From the NCBI GenBank assembly GCA_946629205.1, contig CAMOXP010000059.1, forward strand, positions 1-7,517: a DNA stretch of 7,517 bases, in the 5' to 3' direction. The position numbers and the translations under genes were made by a program. This stretch comes from an uncultured Bacillota bacterium. GTDB taxonomy: Bacteria; Bacillota; Clostridia; Peptostreptococcales; Anaerovoracaceae. The stretch's first letter is position 1. Each line of letters starts with the position of its first letter. The notes beneath the pieces were generated by a model, which saw only the letters and a program-made list of their open reading frames with translations, was not told where the DNA came from and made no database searches. This document shows positions 1-6,434 of the stretch, piece by piece.

Positions 1-358
1 TATCCGCTACCAGCTTGGCTGTGATCGGATCTCTTGCTTTTGCCTTACGATCCTGGCGAGCGTAACCGTAATACGGCATAACTGCTGTGATTCTTCCGGC
101 CGATGCCCGCTTCATTGCGTCGATCGTGATGAGCAGTTCCATAAGGTTGTCGTTGACCGGCTTTGATGTTGATTGGATCACGAAACAGTCAACGCCTCTG
201 ACGGATTCTCCCAGATTCACGCAAATCTCTCCGTCGCTGAACTGTTTGACCTCAAGATCTCCCAGAGGCTTTCCCATGATCGCGGCGACTTCCTCCGCCA
301 GTTCAGGATGTGAGTTGCATGCAAATACCTTGTAGCCTGAGAATAAGCTCTTCTTCAT
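1..358 (-). CDS. prs: Ribose-phosphate pyrophosphokinase (PRPP synthase), 5' part; continues beyond the left edge
   Basis: PRPP synthase makes 5-phosphoribosyl-1-pyrophosphate from ribose 5-phosphate and ATP in the cytoplasm, feeding purine, pyrimidine, NAD, His and Trp synthesis. My own translation from the ATG at 358-356 gives 119 codons before the window ends, out of roughly 315-320 in the family. Visible hallmarks are FSDGE at residues 40-44, which corresponds to the ATP-binding F/D/E set in bacterial enzymes, IQSTSKPVNDNLMELL at 61-76, and YYGYARQDRK at 96-105, the start of the ATP-binding flexible loop region. The start is supported by AAGGAG at 367-372, 8 nt upstream, and by alignment with the usual N-terminus. 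The gene begins about 15 bp after the murC stop with no promoter between, so the two are probably co-transcribed. The reading frame is intact as far as can be seen. Confidence 0.97.
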   Translation of the reverse strand, partial: MKKSLFSGYKVFACNSHPELAEEVAAIMGKPLGDLEVKQFSDGEICVNLGESVRGVDCFVIQSTSKPVNDNLMELLITIDAMKRASAGRITAVMPYYGYARQDRKAKARDPITAKLVAD

Positions 359-373
359 CTGACCTTCTCCTTC

Positions 374-1813
374 CTAGTCCTCGATCTTCTTGTACTCTCT
401 TTCCTTTGTCTTTCTTATTAATTCGATTCTGGCTGCGTCCATATCCAGAATCATTTTTCCGACTTTGTTGATATCTCCTGCTCCCATGGTAAGCACCAGG
501 TCCCCGGCGCCCGCCCGTTCATATACGAAACTGGCGATGTCCTCGAAGTCCTCAATATAGAAGACATGCTTGGACGGGTCGTGTTCGTGGATTTTCTCCA
601 TGATCGACCGGGAACTGATTTTGTATATATTCGTCTCTCTCGCTGCGTAGATCTCAGCGAGGATGATCTCGTCCGCGTTATCGAACGCCGCGCCGAAATC
701 ATCCAGAAGCGCCATGGTCCTCGTGTATGTATGCGGCTGGAACAGGCACCACAGCGTTCTGTGTTTCATGTTCCGGATCGCCGAAAGCGTCGCCTTGATT
801 TCTGTCGGATGATGTGCGTAATCGTCGATGATTTTCACGTCCGTGCTTGTTCTGCCCAGATAATCGAATCTCCGGTGCGTGCCGTGATAGTTTTCAAGCG
901 TATTGACGATATCGCTGATCTCCACCCCGAGGATATGACTGCATGCAAAGGCAGCCAGAGCGTTGAGAATATTATGCTCGCCCGGGATCTTGAGCTTGAT
1001 CGTGCAAAGGCATTCTCCTCCGTGGTTCACATTGAAATACGGCATGCCTTCTGTATCGAACCCGATGTTGCTGGCATAGTAATCGCAGCCCCTTGAGATG
1101 CCGAATGTAACGACATTGGGAAGGCCTTCCGTGGCGCTGCTGACATACGCGTTCGCATCATAAGCGATCACGACGCCGTCCTCCGGTACGAGACGGGCAA
1201 ACCTCTGGAACGATCTGGCGATATGTCCTACGTCTTTGAAATAATCCAGATGGTCGGAATCGATGTTCAGTATGATCTCGATATTCGGCCGCAGCTCCAG
1301 GAAACTGTCTCTGTACTCGCAGGCTTCCGTTACGAAATAATTGCTGTCGCCCACATAACAGTTTCCGCCGATTTCCTCCAGATTGCCTCCTACCAGGATC
1401 GTCGGTTCCTTGTTCGCGTTTTTCAGAATGAGTGAAACCATGGATGTGGTCGTCGTCTTGCCGTGGGTGCCGGAGATGGCAATGCTCTTCTCATACTCGC
1501 CCATCAGCGCGCCCAGCGCCTGGGCTCTTGTGACTGTCGGAATACCCAGTTCTCTGGCTCTTACCAACTCCGGGTTATCGTTGCCGACGGCAACGGTGTA
1601 GACAACCAGATCTACATTTTCGACGTTTTTGGCTCTGTGTCCGAGGAAGATCTTCGCACCCTGTTTCATAAGTTTTTCCGTGATGTCGCTTTCACGCATA
1701 TCTGATCCGGATACTTCAAAACCTCGGGACATGAAAACTTCGGCAACGGCGGATAATCCTATGCCTCCGATGCCTATGCAATGTACTTTTTTATATTCAG
1801 ATAAATTGATCAT
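374..1813 (-). CDS. murC: UDP-N-acetylmuramate--L-alanine ligase
   Basis: MurC is the cytoplasmic ATP-dependent ligase that adds L-Ala to UDP-MurNAc, the first peptide step of peptidoglycan precursor synthesis. The 479-residue product is full length for the family. The three Mur-ligase domains can be followed: the N-terminal nucleotide-binding GIGGIGLS at residues 14-21; the central ATP-binding loop SGTHGKTTTTSM at 114-125, followed by a catalytic-domain NIDSDHLDYF at 183-192; and the C-terminal domain starting near HRRFDYLG (313-320), with DDYAHHPTEI at 330-339 and QPHTYTRT at 359-366. The acidic/basic tail after 455 is slightly long but not unusual. The start ATG has an A-plus-five-G Shine-Dalgarno sequence at 1820-1825. 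It is the first gene of a murC-prs unit and is transcribed away from spoVG; an extended -10 promoter lies 27 bp upstream of the start codon. Confidence 0.98.
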   Translation of the reverse strand: MINLSEYKKVHCIGIGGIGLSAVAEVFMSRGFEVSGSDMRESDITEKLMKQGAKIFLGHRAKNVENVDLVVYTVAVGNDNPELVRARELGIPTVTRAQALGALMGEYEKSIAISGTHGKTTTTSMVSLILKNANKEPTILVGGNLEEIGGNCYVGDSNYFVTEACEYRDSFLELRPNIEIILNIDSDHLDYFKDVGHIARSFQRFARLVPEDGVVIAYDANAYVSSATEGLPNVVTFGISRGCDYYASNIGFDTEGMPYFNVNHGGECLCTIKLKIPGEHNILNALAAFACSHILGVEISDIVNTLENYHGTHRRFDYLGRTSTDVKIIDDYAHHPTEIKATLSAIRNMKHRTLWCLFQPHTYTRTMALLDDFGAAFDNADEIILAEIYAARETNIYKISSRSIMEKIHEHDPSKHVFYIEDFEDIASFVYERAGAGDLVLTMGAGDINKVGKMILDMDAARIELIRKTKEREYKKIED

Positions 1814-1839
1814 TTATTTCCCCCTGTTGATGCATGACT

Positions 1840-1848
1840 AGTATACCA
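1840..1848 (-). promoter_or_regulatory. Extended -10 promoter of murC-prs
   Basis: Read on the minus strand, this stretch is TGGTATACT, an extended -10 element (TGn followed by TATACT, five of six matches to TATAAT). It lies 27 bp upstream of the murC start codon. No good -35 hexamer sits 16-18 bp upstream; the nearest TTG-containing hexamers are spaced wrongly (12 or 28 bp). That fits a promoter relying on the extended -10. A run of eight T residues on the same strand lies about 25 bp upstream of the -10 and could act as an UP-like A/T tract. No transcript data support the call. Confidence 0.6.
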
Positions 1849-1875
1849 TAAAACAACATGCAAGACGAAAAAAAA

Positions 1876-1926
1876 TCAAGCAACTAATTTGTCAGATATT
1901 TTGCATAACTCATCATAATTGCTTGA
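1876..1926. repeat. 8-bp inverted repeat in the murC/spoVG divergent region
   Basis: TCAAGCAA at 1876-1883 is perfectly inverted as TTGCTTGA at 1919-1926, with 35 bp between the arms. The right arm overlaps the first four bases of the spoVG -35 element. The left arm lies about 28 bp beyond the murC -10. It may be a paired operator site for a divergent regulator or a chance match; eight bases is short in an A/T-rich spacer. Confidence 0.35.
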
Positions 1927-1951
1927 ATTTTTGAAATAATTCGTGTATACT
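1923..1951 (+). promoter_or_regulatory. Sigma-A-type promoter of spoVG
   Basis: TTGAAT at 1923-1928 and TATACT at 1946-1951 are separated by exactly 17 bp. Each hexamer matches the housekeeping consensus at five of six and four or more of six positions. The -10 ends about 42 bp before the spoVG start codon, leaving room for a short leader with the ribosome binding site. In Bacillus subtilis spoVG is known for a sigma-H promoter; the elements here look like ordinary sigma-A ones. This is a sequence match only. Confidence 0.75.
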
Positions 1952-1980
1952 CATTTCATAATTCGAATGAGGGGTATGAA

Positions 1981-1986
1981 AGGCGG
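1981..1986 (+). promoter_or_regulatory. Ribosome binding site deciding the spoVG start
   Basis: AGGCGG lies 7 nt upstream of the ATG at 1994, the proper spacing for initiation there. The same frame is open from a GTG at 1943 and has in-frame ATGs at 1967 and 1976. Those lack well-spaced Shine-Dalgarno sequences, and the residues they would add (ending GGIQ before MNITDV) are absent from typical SpoVG proteins. The 1943 GTG also overlaps the promoter itself. Confidence 0.75.
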
Positions 1987-1993
1987 TATACAG

Positions 1994-2275
1994 ATGAATA
2001 TTACAGATGTTCGAATCCGCAAGGTCAGCGATGAAGGCAAGATGAAAGCCGTAGTATCCATTACCTTTGATGACGAATTCGTAGTACATGACATCAAGAT
2101 CATCGAGGGACAAAATGGCCTCTTTATCGCAATGCCGAGCCGGAAAATGGGAGAAGGCGATTTCAGAGATATCGCTCACCCGCTGGTATCTGAGACCAGG
2201 AACAAAATCAGAGACGCCATCTTTGAGGAGTATGACAAAGTGCTTGCTGAAAAAGCTGCTGAAGAAGCAGAGTGA
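1994..2275 (+). CDS. spoVG: SpoVG family septation/RNA-binding regulator
   Basis: The 93-residue product begins MNITDVRIRKV and continues with the family pattern MKAVVSITFDDEFVVHDIKIIEG, GLFIAMPSRK (about residues 49-58) and DIAHPL followed by a charged helical tail. SpoVG proteins are small cytoplasmic nucleic-acid-binding regulators: in Bacillus they affect asymmetric septation and sporulation, and in Staphylococcus and Listeria capsule, virulence and cell-wall traits. Length is normal for the family, and the Lys/Glu/Ala-rich end is common in clostridial members. The start is set by AGGCGG at 1981-1986. It is monocistronic here, between its own promoter and the terminator at 2325-2353, and diverges from murC. 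Presence of spoVG does not prove that the organism sporulates, since non-sporulating Firmicutes also carry it. Confidence 0.96.
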   Translation: MNITDVRIRKVSDEGKMKAVVSITFDDEFVVHDIKIIEGQNGLFIAMPSRKMGEGDFRDIAHPLVSETRNKIRDAIFEEYDKVLAEKAAEEAE

Positions 2276-2324
2276 TCAGCGAAGTCATCACGTTAGGCTG
2301 ATATATAATTCAATTATGGTAAGC

Positions 2325-2353
2325 AAAAAAAGAAACCTCGCGGTTTCTTTTTT
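2325..2353. terminator. Bidirectional Rho-independent terminator
   Basis: A 12-bp perfect stem (2326-2337 pairing with 2342-2353) closes a 4-nt loop, TCGC. The outer half of the stem is an A run on the left and a T run on the right, so either strand reads as a hairpin followed by U residues. It lies about 50 bp after the spoVG stop and 41 bp beyond the stop of the convergent lipoprotein gene, so it can end both transcripts. The core GAAACC/GGTTTC pairing carries the G/C content. Confidence 0.9.
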
Positions 2354-2393
2354 CGTGTATAATTTGCAGCGTTGCAATGGGCTGTCAATAATA

Positions 2394-2930
2394 CTACTGC
2401 CTGTCAAAATAACGTTTGCCGCCGTCCGGCAGGAAGTACGTCCGGATGTATCCGTCCGTTGAAAGCACGACGAACTCATTGGTGGCTTCCACATAGAACA
2501 CTGTGTCACCGTCCTCTTTCTCCGTTTTGGTCAGGGCATCCGGATTCGCGATCACAGCGTTTGCCGCTGCCAGATACTCTTCCGGCGAATCGAATCCCAT
2601 GTCGATGCCGTGCTTGTAGTAGTGGCTCTCCAGCATGCTGTACTTGCGGAACTGGTAGTCGGCCCGCGGCGTCTGCGCGGCAGTTGTCGCCCACGTTGTT
2701 TCCTGCGTCGTGGTCGTCGGTGTCGTTGTGTCCTGTTTTGCAGTTGTCTGCGCTGTAGTTGTGGTCTGCTGCGTTTCGGCCGCTTCTGTCGGAAGCGACG
2801 CCGTTGTCTCCTCCTGCGCGCCGGAGGATTTCTTGCCGCACCCGGACAGCACCGGCATCACTGCCAGCATCAGACTCAGCACTATGATCAACAGTGTCCG
2901 GACTGTTTTTGCATTATTTCTCATCATCAT
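2394..2930 (-). CDS. Thr-rich lipoprotein with a C-terminal domain resembling BECR-fold toxin nucleases
   Basis: The 178-residue product has a basic N-terminus, a hydrophobic stretch at about residues 12-29 and a lipobox VLSGC with Cys31, so it should be exported and lipid-anchored. Residues 42-87 form a low-complexity linker with 22 Thr among 46 residues, a likely flexible spacer. The C-terminal domain (about 90-178) has the pattern SHYYKHGIDMGF then SPEEYLAAAN, followed by GDTVFY, TNEFVVLSTDGYIRTYF and a final YFDRQ. From family knowledge, this order (KHG..FG, EEY..A, GD..Y, TNEF.V, DG.IRTY, terminal Q) recurs at the C-termini of RHS and filamentous-hemagglutinin-type polymorphic toxins and is predicted to be a barnase/EndoU/colicin-D/RelE-like fold. 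Activity is unproven. The start at 2930 overlaps the upstream gene by 17 nt and has AGAAGG 7 nt away; ATGs at 2927 and 2924 are also possible. It is the last gene of the operon. No immunity-like gene follows. Confidence 0.85.
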   Translation of the reverse strand: MMMRNNAKTVRTLLIIVLSLMLAVMPVLSGCGKKSSGAQEETTASLPTEAAETQQTTTTAQTTAKQDTTTPTTTTQETTWATTAAQTPRADYQFRKYSMLESHYYKHGIDMGFDSPEEYLAAANAVIANPDALTKTEKEDGDTVFYVEATNEFVVLSTDGYIRTYFLPDGGKRYFDRQ

Positions 2931-3699
2931 GATAGTACCTTCTTGCTTCGTTCAAGCTGAGTGTGTTGGCGCCGCCCGCGAAATCCGGATTGCGTCTCTG
3001 GTAAGGATCGTCTTCCCAGCCGCAGACCGGGCAGATCTCGTAAGCCCCTTTCTCTTCGAACGCATACTGACCGCAGACCGGGCAGAGGAGCTCCGGATCG
3101 CATGTATCTTCGCCGTCCCCGCCGCACAGTCTCTCCGCAAAAGCAGTCGCCTGCAGCTCTTTTTCTTCATCCATGAAATCCTGTGTGTATCCCGTATGGC
3201 GTCCCCACAGCATGCCTTCATACTGCAGCTTCGAGTGCTTGCAGTAGCGTTTGATGCCTTCCTCCAGCAGATCAGGACCCTTCTCGGCAGGATATCCGCT
3301 GGTGGTGATGAGGGCCACGCGCTTCCCCTCCCACAGGGACGGGCCGCGCTCTTCGCCGTCTCCGTAATACATGTTCATCGCATAGACCAGCCGGTCCAGC
3401 ACGGCCTTCATCGGCGGCGTGCACTGCCAGGAGTAGATCGGCGTGGCCAGGATCAGCAAATCGCTGTCCATGACCGCGTCGAAGATCTGCTGCATGTCGT
3501 CGTTCTGCGCGCAGCTGACGGTGCTCCAGTCCTGCTGGCACGCCCTGCACGCCAGGCAGGGTCTGATATCCATCCCGCTCAGGTCGAATTCGCGCACGGT
3601 GCTCCCCTTCTCCTGCATTCGTCTGACAACGACATCTGTCAGCGCATTCGTATTTCCATGTTTTCTCGGACTGCTCCGAAAAACTGTGATCATTCCCAT
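2914..3699 (-). CDS. Flavodoxin-like NADPH-dependent FMN reductase with an Isf-like Cys cluster, fused to a CPCC domain
   Basis: The 261-residue protein has two parts. Residues 1 to about 195 are a flavodoxin-like fold of the NADPH-dependent FMN reductase/iron-sulfur flavoprotein group: the FMN-phosphate loop SSPRKHGNTN at 9-18, PCLACRAC at 47-54, NDDM at 66-69 and ATPIYSW at 85-91. Cysteines 48, 51, 54 and 63 follow C-x2-C-x2-C-x8-C, close to the compact motif that binds [4Fe-4S] in Isf proteins. Residues about 204-252 match the CPCC cysteine-rich family: CPVCGQYAFEEKGAYEICPVC with paired CxxC at 206-209 and 223-226, then GWEDD and LSLNEAR, probably a zinc ribbon. It is cytoplasmic, with no signal peptide. 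AAGGAG at 3708-3713 overlaps the upstream stop by one base and lies 8 nt before the ATG, so translation is probably coupled. An in-frame ATG two codons later is a minor alternative. Substrate and partner are unknown. Confidence 0.9.
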   Translation of the reverse strand: MGMITVFRSSPRKHGNTNALTDVVVRRMQEKGSTVREFDLSGMDIRPCLACRACQQDWSTVSCAQNDDMQQIFDAVMDSDLLILATPIYSWQCTPPMKAVLDRLVYAMNMYYGDGEERGPSLWEGKRVALITTSGYPAEKGPDLLEEGIKRYCKHSKLQYEGMLWGRHTGYTQDFMDEEKELQATAFAERLCGGDGEDTCDPELLCPVCGQYAFEEKGAYEICPVCGWEDDPYQRRNPDFAGGANTLSLNEARRYYHDDEK

Positions 3700-3712
3700 T
3701 TCATTCTCTCCT

Positions 3713-5641
3713 TCAGATTCTCATTTGCGGACTCAGCTTCGGCCCGTCAGGCTGCGGTATAACGGCCGTAACGGATCGTGCTCCCATGTCTGTGATGCCC
3801 TTTCCTGTATGCGGGTGGATCTGCGAATAGACCACATCGCAGAAGAAGACGATCATCAGCGCGATGGTAACGGATGACAGCAGCCTGGCGTTGATCTTCA
3901 TGAACAGCGTGTCGAGCGCCGGAGCCAGGATATAGATTCCCATCATGCCCAGCAGACCAAAGGCCAGAAGACCTTCCGCGCAAATCCTGCCGTCCAGATT
4001 GAGGAAGTATCCGGAATAATCCCACCAGCGCTGGTCATACAGTTTCTCCAGCACCCACGATGTACCGTACTCCATGACGCCGCACAATACTATGATTGCG
4101 AAAAACATCGTAAGTCTTCTCTTACGCAGGCTGGCCAGAATCACGATGATGAGTGTGCCGCCGGCCCCGTAGATCGGGACCCATGGTCCGTACAGGGTTC
4201 CGCGGTTCACGAACTCCCCGGTCTCGACGAGGAACACGAGGACCTCCCAGACCCATCCGATGAACGCGAACAGCAGAAACATGGAAAACAAGCTCCATAT
4301 CGTGTAGCAGCGCAGGAAGTTGATCTGATGGCTGACCTTCCGGTTGTCCGGTCCGCTTCTCGGATCCAGCTGGACCGGATACACCTTCCCGTCCAGAGCC
4401 TGCAGATCCTCACTCAGGCGGTATCTGTTGTTCTCCTGCTCCTGGTATCTCACTTTATTTTCACTGCTGCCGACCCAGATGGCGAGCTTCTCCGCGAAGA
4501 ATTTCTGCTTCCCTGTCAGTTCGATTGCAGACGCGTCGATCTCCGCCTTTCTCTGCTTCGTATCCGCGTATACTTCGTACAGCCGCGCTTCCCCTGCTTT
4601 TGCGAGAAGCGCATCGTCGTCCAGAAGCTCAGCACCTTCGATTTCTGCTTCCTTTGCAATGGAGCGGATGCAGGCGTAATACTCGGTCGTCGCCGCGACC
4701 TTGTACGGCAAATAATAGAAAATCCCGCTGAGTCCTAATGTGACAACGCCCAGAAGCAGCCAGTGGAAGAAACTCATCTCGAATTTGAAGGTTTCCCATT
4801 TATGGCCGTACATCATTTTTCTGGACAGAGAGATCGCCTCCCGCGGACGGATGTCCGGATTCTCCGCGACGATGAACGGGACCAGATAATAGGAATAGCG
4901 TTTGATGAAGATCCCGGCAATGGTGAAACACCATAGGAAATAGAACAAATCTTTGATTGCGACGGACAGCGTGGCCCGGAAGCAGCGGCGGATCTTCAGC
5001 AGGTGAAAACCGTGCTGCAGCGGCACATTCTCATAGACCCGCGCTTCCATAAAGAATCGCCGAAGCACGACCGCATATATTTCAGGAATACCGACAAAGA
5101 GGAACAGGGACACGATAAGCCCCAGAATCGCAAACAGGATCTTCGCGGCTTCCTGCGAACCCGTGATGGTATCCAGAGCATAGAAAACATACAGAGCAAG
5201 TGTTCCGGAGGTAATGGTATTGATGGCATAGGCAAGCACTCCTTCCGTATGTCCGACCACATCCGTTCCCGATTCCTCGAACTGTTCTTCGAGTGTATTG
5301 GCCAGTTCCACGCCATCCATCACATCGTTATGCAGAATGTCCCGGATGACTTCAACGGACTGCGTGTTATGGACGCCCGGCCCGAGTACATCGATTCTGT
5401 CTCTGAGGGCGGAAACCTTATCCGAAGCCTTGTTTAATCCCTCGGCAGACCCGGAAGAATTCCCCAGCTGTTCCTGTGCATTTTGAAATTCACCCAGCAG
5501 CGTATCCAGCTGCAGTATCCCTGCATTGGAATTGAATTCATTACCGAACAAGACCATGATCGCGCACAAAACCAGCAAAAGCAGGTAATGGCTTTTCACT
5601 GTTTTTCGTCCTTTTTCTTTCAGTTCTTTGTTCGTCAGCAT
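3713..5641 (-). CDS. Multi-domain membrane protein: DUF975-like domain plus CmpB-type (putative ABC-transporter type IV) domain
   Basis: The 642-residue integral membrane protein has two recognisable halves. The first has a membrane segment at about 17-33, a polar stretch (35-135) with coiled-coil tendency, hydrophobic segments near 141-160, 166-196 and 231-258, and then the DUF975 signature: REAISLSRKMMYGHKWETF (267-285), followed by a segment at 289-311 and YYLPYKVAATTEYY (309-322). Residues 328-440 are a charged soluble linker. The second half (about 441-605) has FAFIGWVWEVLVF (458-470), FVNRGTLYGPWVPIYG (477-492), MEYGTSWVLEKL (523-534) and WWDYSGYFLNLDGRICAEGLLAFG (539-562), the hallmark blocks of the CmpB family. 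The ATG follows the upstream stop by 2 nt, and its Shine-Dalgarno GAGGAA lies in the last two codons of that gene. CmpB naming does not establish transport; no ATPase gene is adjacent. Function is unknown. Confidence 0.9.
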   Translation of the reverse strand: MLTNKELKEKGRKTVKSHYLLLLVLCAIMVLFGNEFNSNAGILQLDTLLGEFQNAQEQLGNSSGSAEGLNKASDKVSALRDRIDVLGPGVHNTQSVEVIRDILHNDVMDGVELANTLEEQFEESGTDVVGHTEGVLAYAINTITSGTLALYVFYALDTITGSQEAAKILFAILGLIVSLFLFVGIPEIYAVVLRRFFMEARVYENVPLQHGFHLLKIRRCFRATLSVAIKDLFYFLWCFTIAGIFIKRYSYYLVPFIVAENPDIRPREAISLSRKMMYGHKWETFKFEMSFFHWLLLGVVTLGLSGIFYYLPYKVAATTEYYACIRSIAKEAEIEGAELLDDDALLAKAGEARLYEVYADTKQRKAEIDASAIELTGKQKFFAEKLAIWVGSSENKVRYQEQENNRYRLSEDLQALDGKVYPVQLDPRSGPDNRKVSHQINFLRCYTIWSLFSMFLLFAFIGWVWEVLVFLVETGEFVNRGTLYGPWVPIYGAGGTLIIVILASLRKRRLTMFFAIIVLCGVMEYGTSWVLEKLYDQRWWDYSGYFLNLDGRICAEGLLAFGLLGMMGIYILAPALDTLFMKINARLLSSVTIALMIVFFCDVVYSQIHPHTGKGITDMGARSVTAVIPQPDGPKLSPQMRI

Positions 5642-5643
5642 GT

Positions 5644-6357
5644 TTATTCCTCAAATATCATTCTGCCGAAGAATTCCGGGCAGTGGAAGTTCGGTTCGGG
5701 CAGATTGATCTTGTTCCAGGACAGATAGTGCTTCGGCTGCGCCTTGTCGCCGCACTTATACAGATTTGCCAGCAGTTCCCCTCCGAACTGATAATCCGGA
5801 CAGATGATCCGGAAGAACTGCAGCGGGATCCTGTAGTACACTTCCCAGCCGTCCTTCGTCCGGTCTGTATGGATATCGAAATATTCATCCCCGTCTCTTC
5901 TGACGATATCATCGCGGTCTGTCTTTTCGGGGCCGTACTGGATGCACATGCAGCCGTTCGGGTTGACTTCGAAATTGAAATAATTATCCGAGTCTTTCAT
6001 TTTGAAGAAGAATTCAAGGCAGCTGTCTTCCCATACCGGTGACAGCGGCTCTGTGTTCTCTGCACGGATATTCTTTTCGACCGCGCTCAGATGCACATAA
6101 AGATTCTCCTCGTCATAACAAAGCTGTCCCTGTGCGCGCACCCCTGTATCTTTTGTCCAAAGCACCTGATCGATCGGGGCTGTCGGGATTTTGCTCCAGT
6201 CGATATCCCCGCTGACCTTCGTGATCGTATATGTTGCCCCCTCAGCCGGCTCTGTCTGTTCCGCGTCCTCGCCGCTATCCTTCTGGCACCCTGCCGTCAT
6301 CGACATCATTGCCAGCAAAACCAGTCCGGCAAGAAGCTTCTTGTGTTTTCTTCCCAT
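5644..6357 (-). CDS. Lipoprotein with a CBM9-like (carbohydrate-binding family 9-like) domain
   Basis: The 237-residue protein starts with a Lys/Arg-rich N-terminus, a hydrophobic core (8-20) and a lipobox MTAGC with Cys24, followed by an acidic linker (28-40). The remainder is one beta-rich domain with the layout of CBM9-like/DOMON-type proteins: LCYDEENLYVHLSAVE (79-94), SPVWEDSCLEFFF (106-118), YFNFEVNPNGCMCIQYG (126-142), WEVYYRIPL (171-179), and the C-terminal WNKINLPEPNFHCPEFFGRMIF (214-235), which is typical of the family end. In this family the aromatic-rich face binds sugars in some members; no ligand can be assigned here. It would be anchored on the outer face of the membrane. GGAGGAG lies 7 nt upstream of the ATG. 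It is the first gene of the operon, with a TTGCAT/TATCAT promoter about 50 bp upstream and divergent from the CoA-transferase. Confidence 0.88.
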   Translation of the reverse strand: MGRKHKKLLAGLVLLAMMSMTAGCQKDSGEDAEQTEPAEGATYTITKVSGDIDWSKIPTAPIDQVLWTKDTGVRAQGQLCYDEENLYVHLSAVEKNIRAENTEPLSPVWEDSCLEFFFKMKDSDNYFNFEVNPNGCMCIQYGPEKTDRDDIVRRDGDEYFDIHTDRTKDGWEVYYRIPLQFFRIICPDYQFGGELLANLYKCGDKAQPKHYLSWNKINLPEPNFHCPEFFGRMIFEE

Positions 6358-6405
6358 AGTATCGCTCCTCCGTTGTTATCCGCAGGCGTTCATGTATCTA
6401 TGTTC

Positions 6406-6434
6406 ATGATACTGACCTTGATTCGTAAATGCAA
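6406..6434 (-). promoter_or_regulatory. Promoter of the four-gene lipoprotein/membrane operon
   Basis: On the minus strand TTGCAT (6429-6434) and TATCAT (6406-6411) are separated by exactly 17 bp, matching the sigma-A consensus at four of six and four to five of six positions. The -10 ends about 48 bp upstream of the lipoprotein start. The spacer is almost entirely one arm of the inverted repeat at 6409-6474, so a protein binding that repeat would block this promoter. Confidence 0.65.

Noticed and set aside
566..1096. A 176-codon open frame on the plus strand inside murC
   Set aside because: It is antisense to murC, whose motifs are all intact, and has no recognisable domain or upstream signal.
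1943..1993. Longer N-terminus for SpoVG from the GTG at 1943
   Set aside because: The GTG lies within the promoter, the added residues are not family-like, and the ATG at 1994 has a well-spaced AGGCGG.
2673..2807. Possible DNA tandem repeat or recombination site in the lipoprotein gene
   Set aside because: The simple-sequence look comes from runs of Thr codons in the linker; no fixed repeat unit is visible.
2710..3762. A 350-codon open frame on the plus strand
   Set aside because: It lies antisense across the Thr-rich lipoprotein, the flavoprotein and their overlap. Its sequence is low-complexity Val/Ser/Cys and Arg/Ala with no family resemblance, and it has no convincing ribosome binding site.
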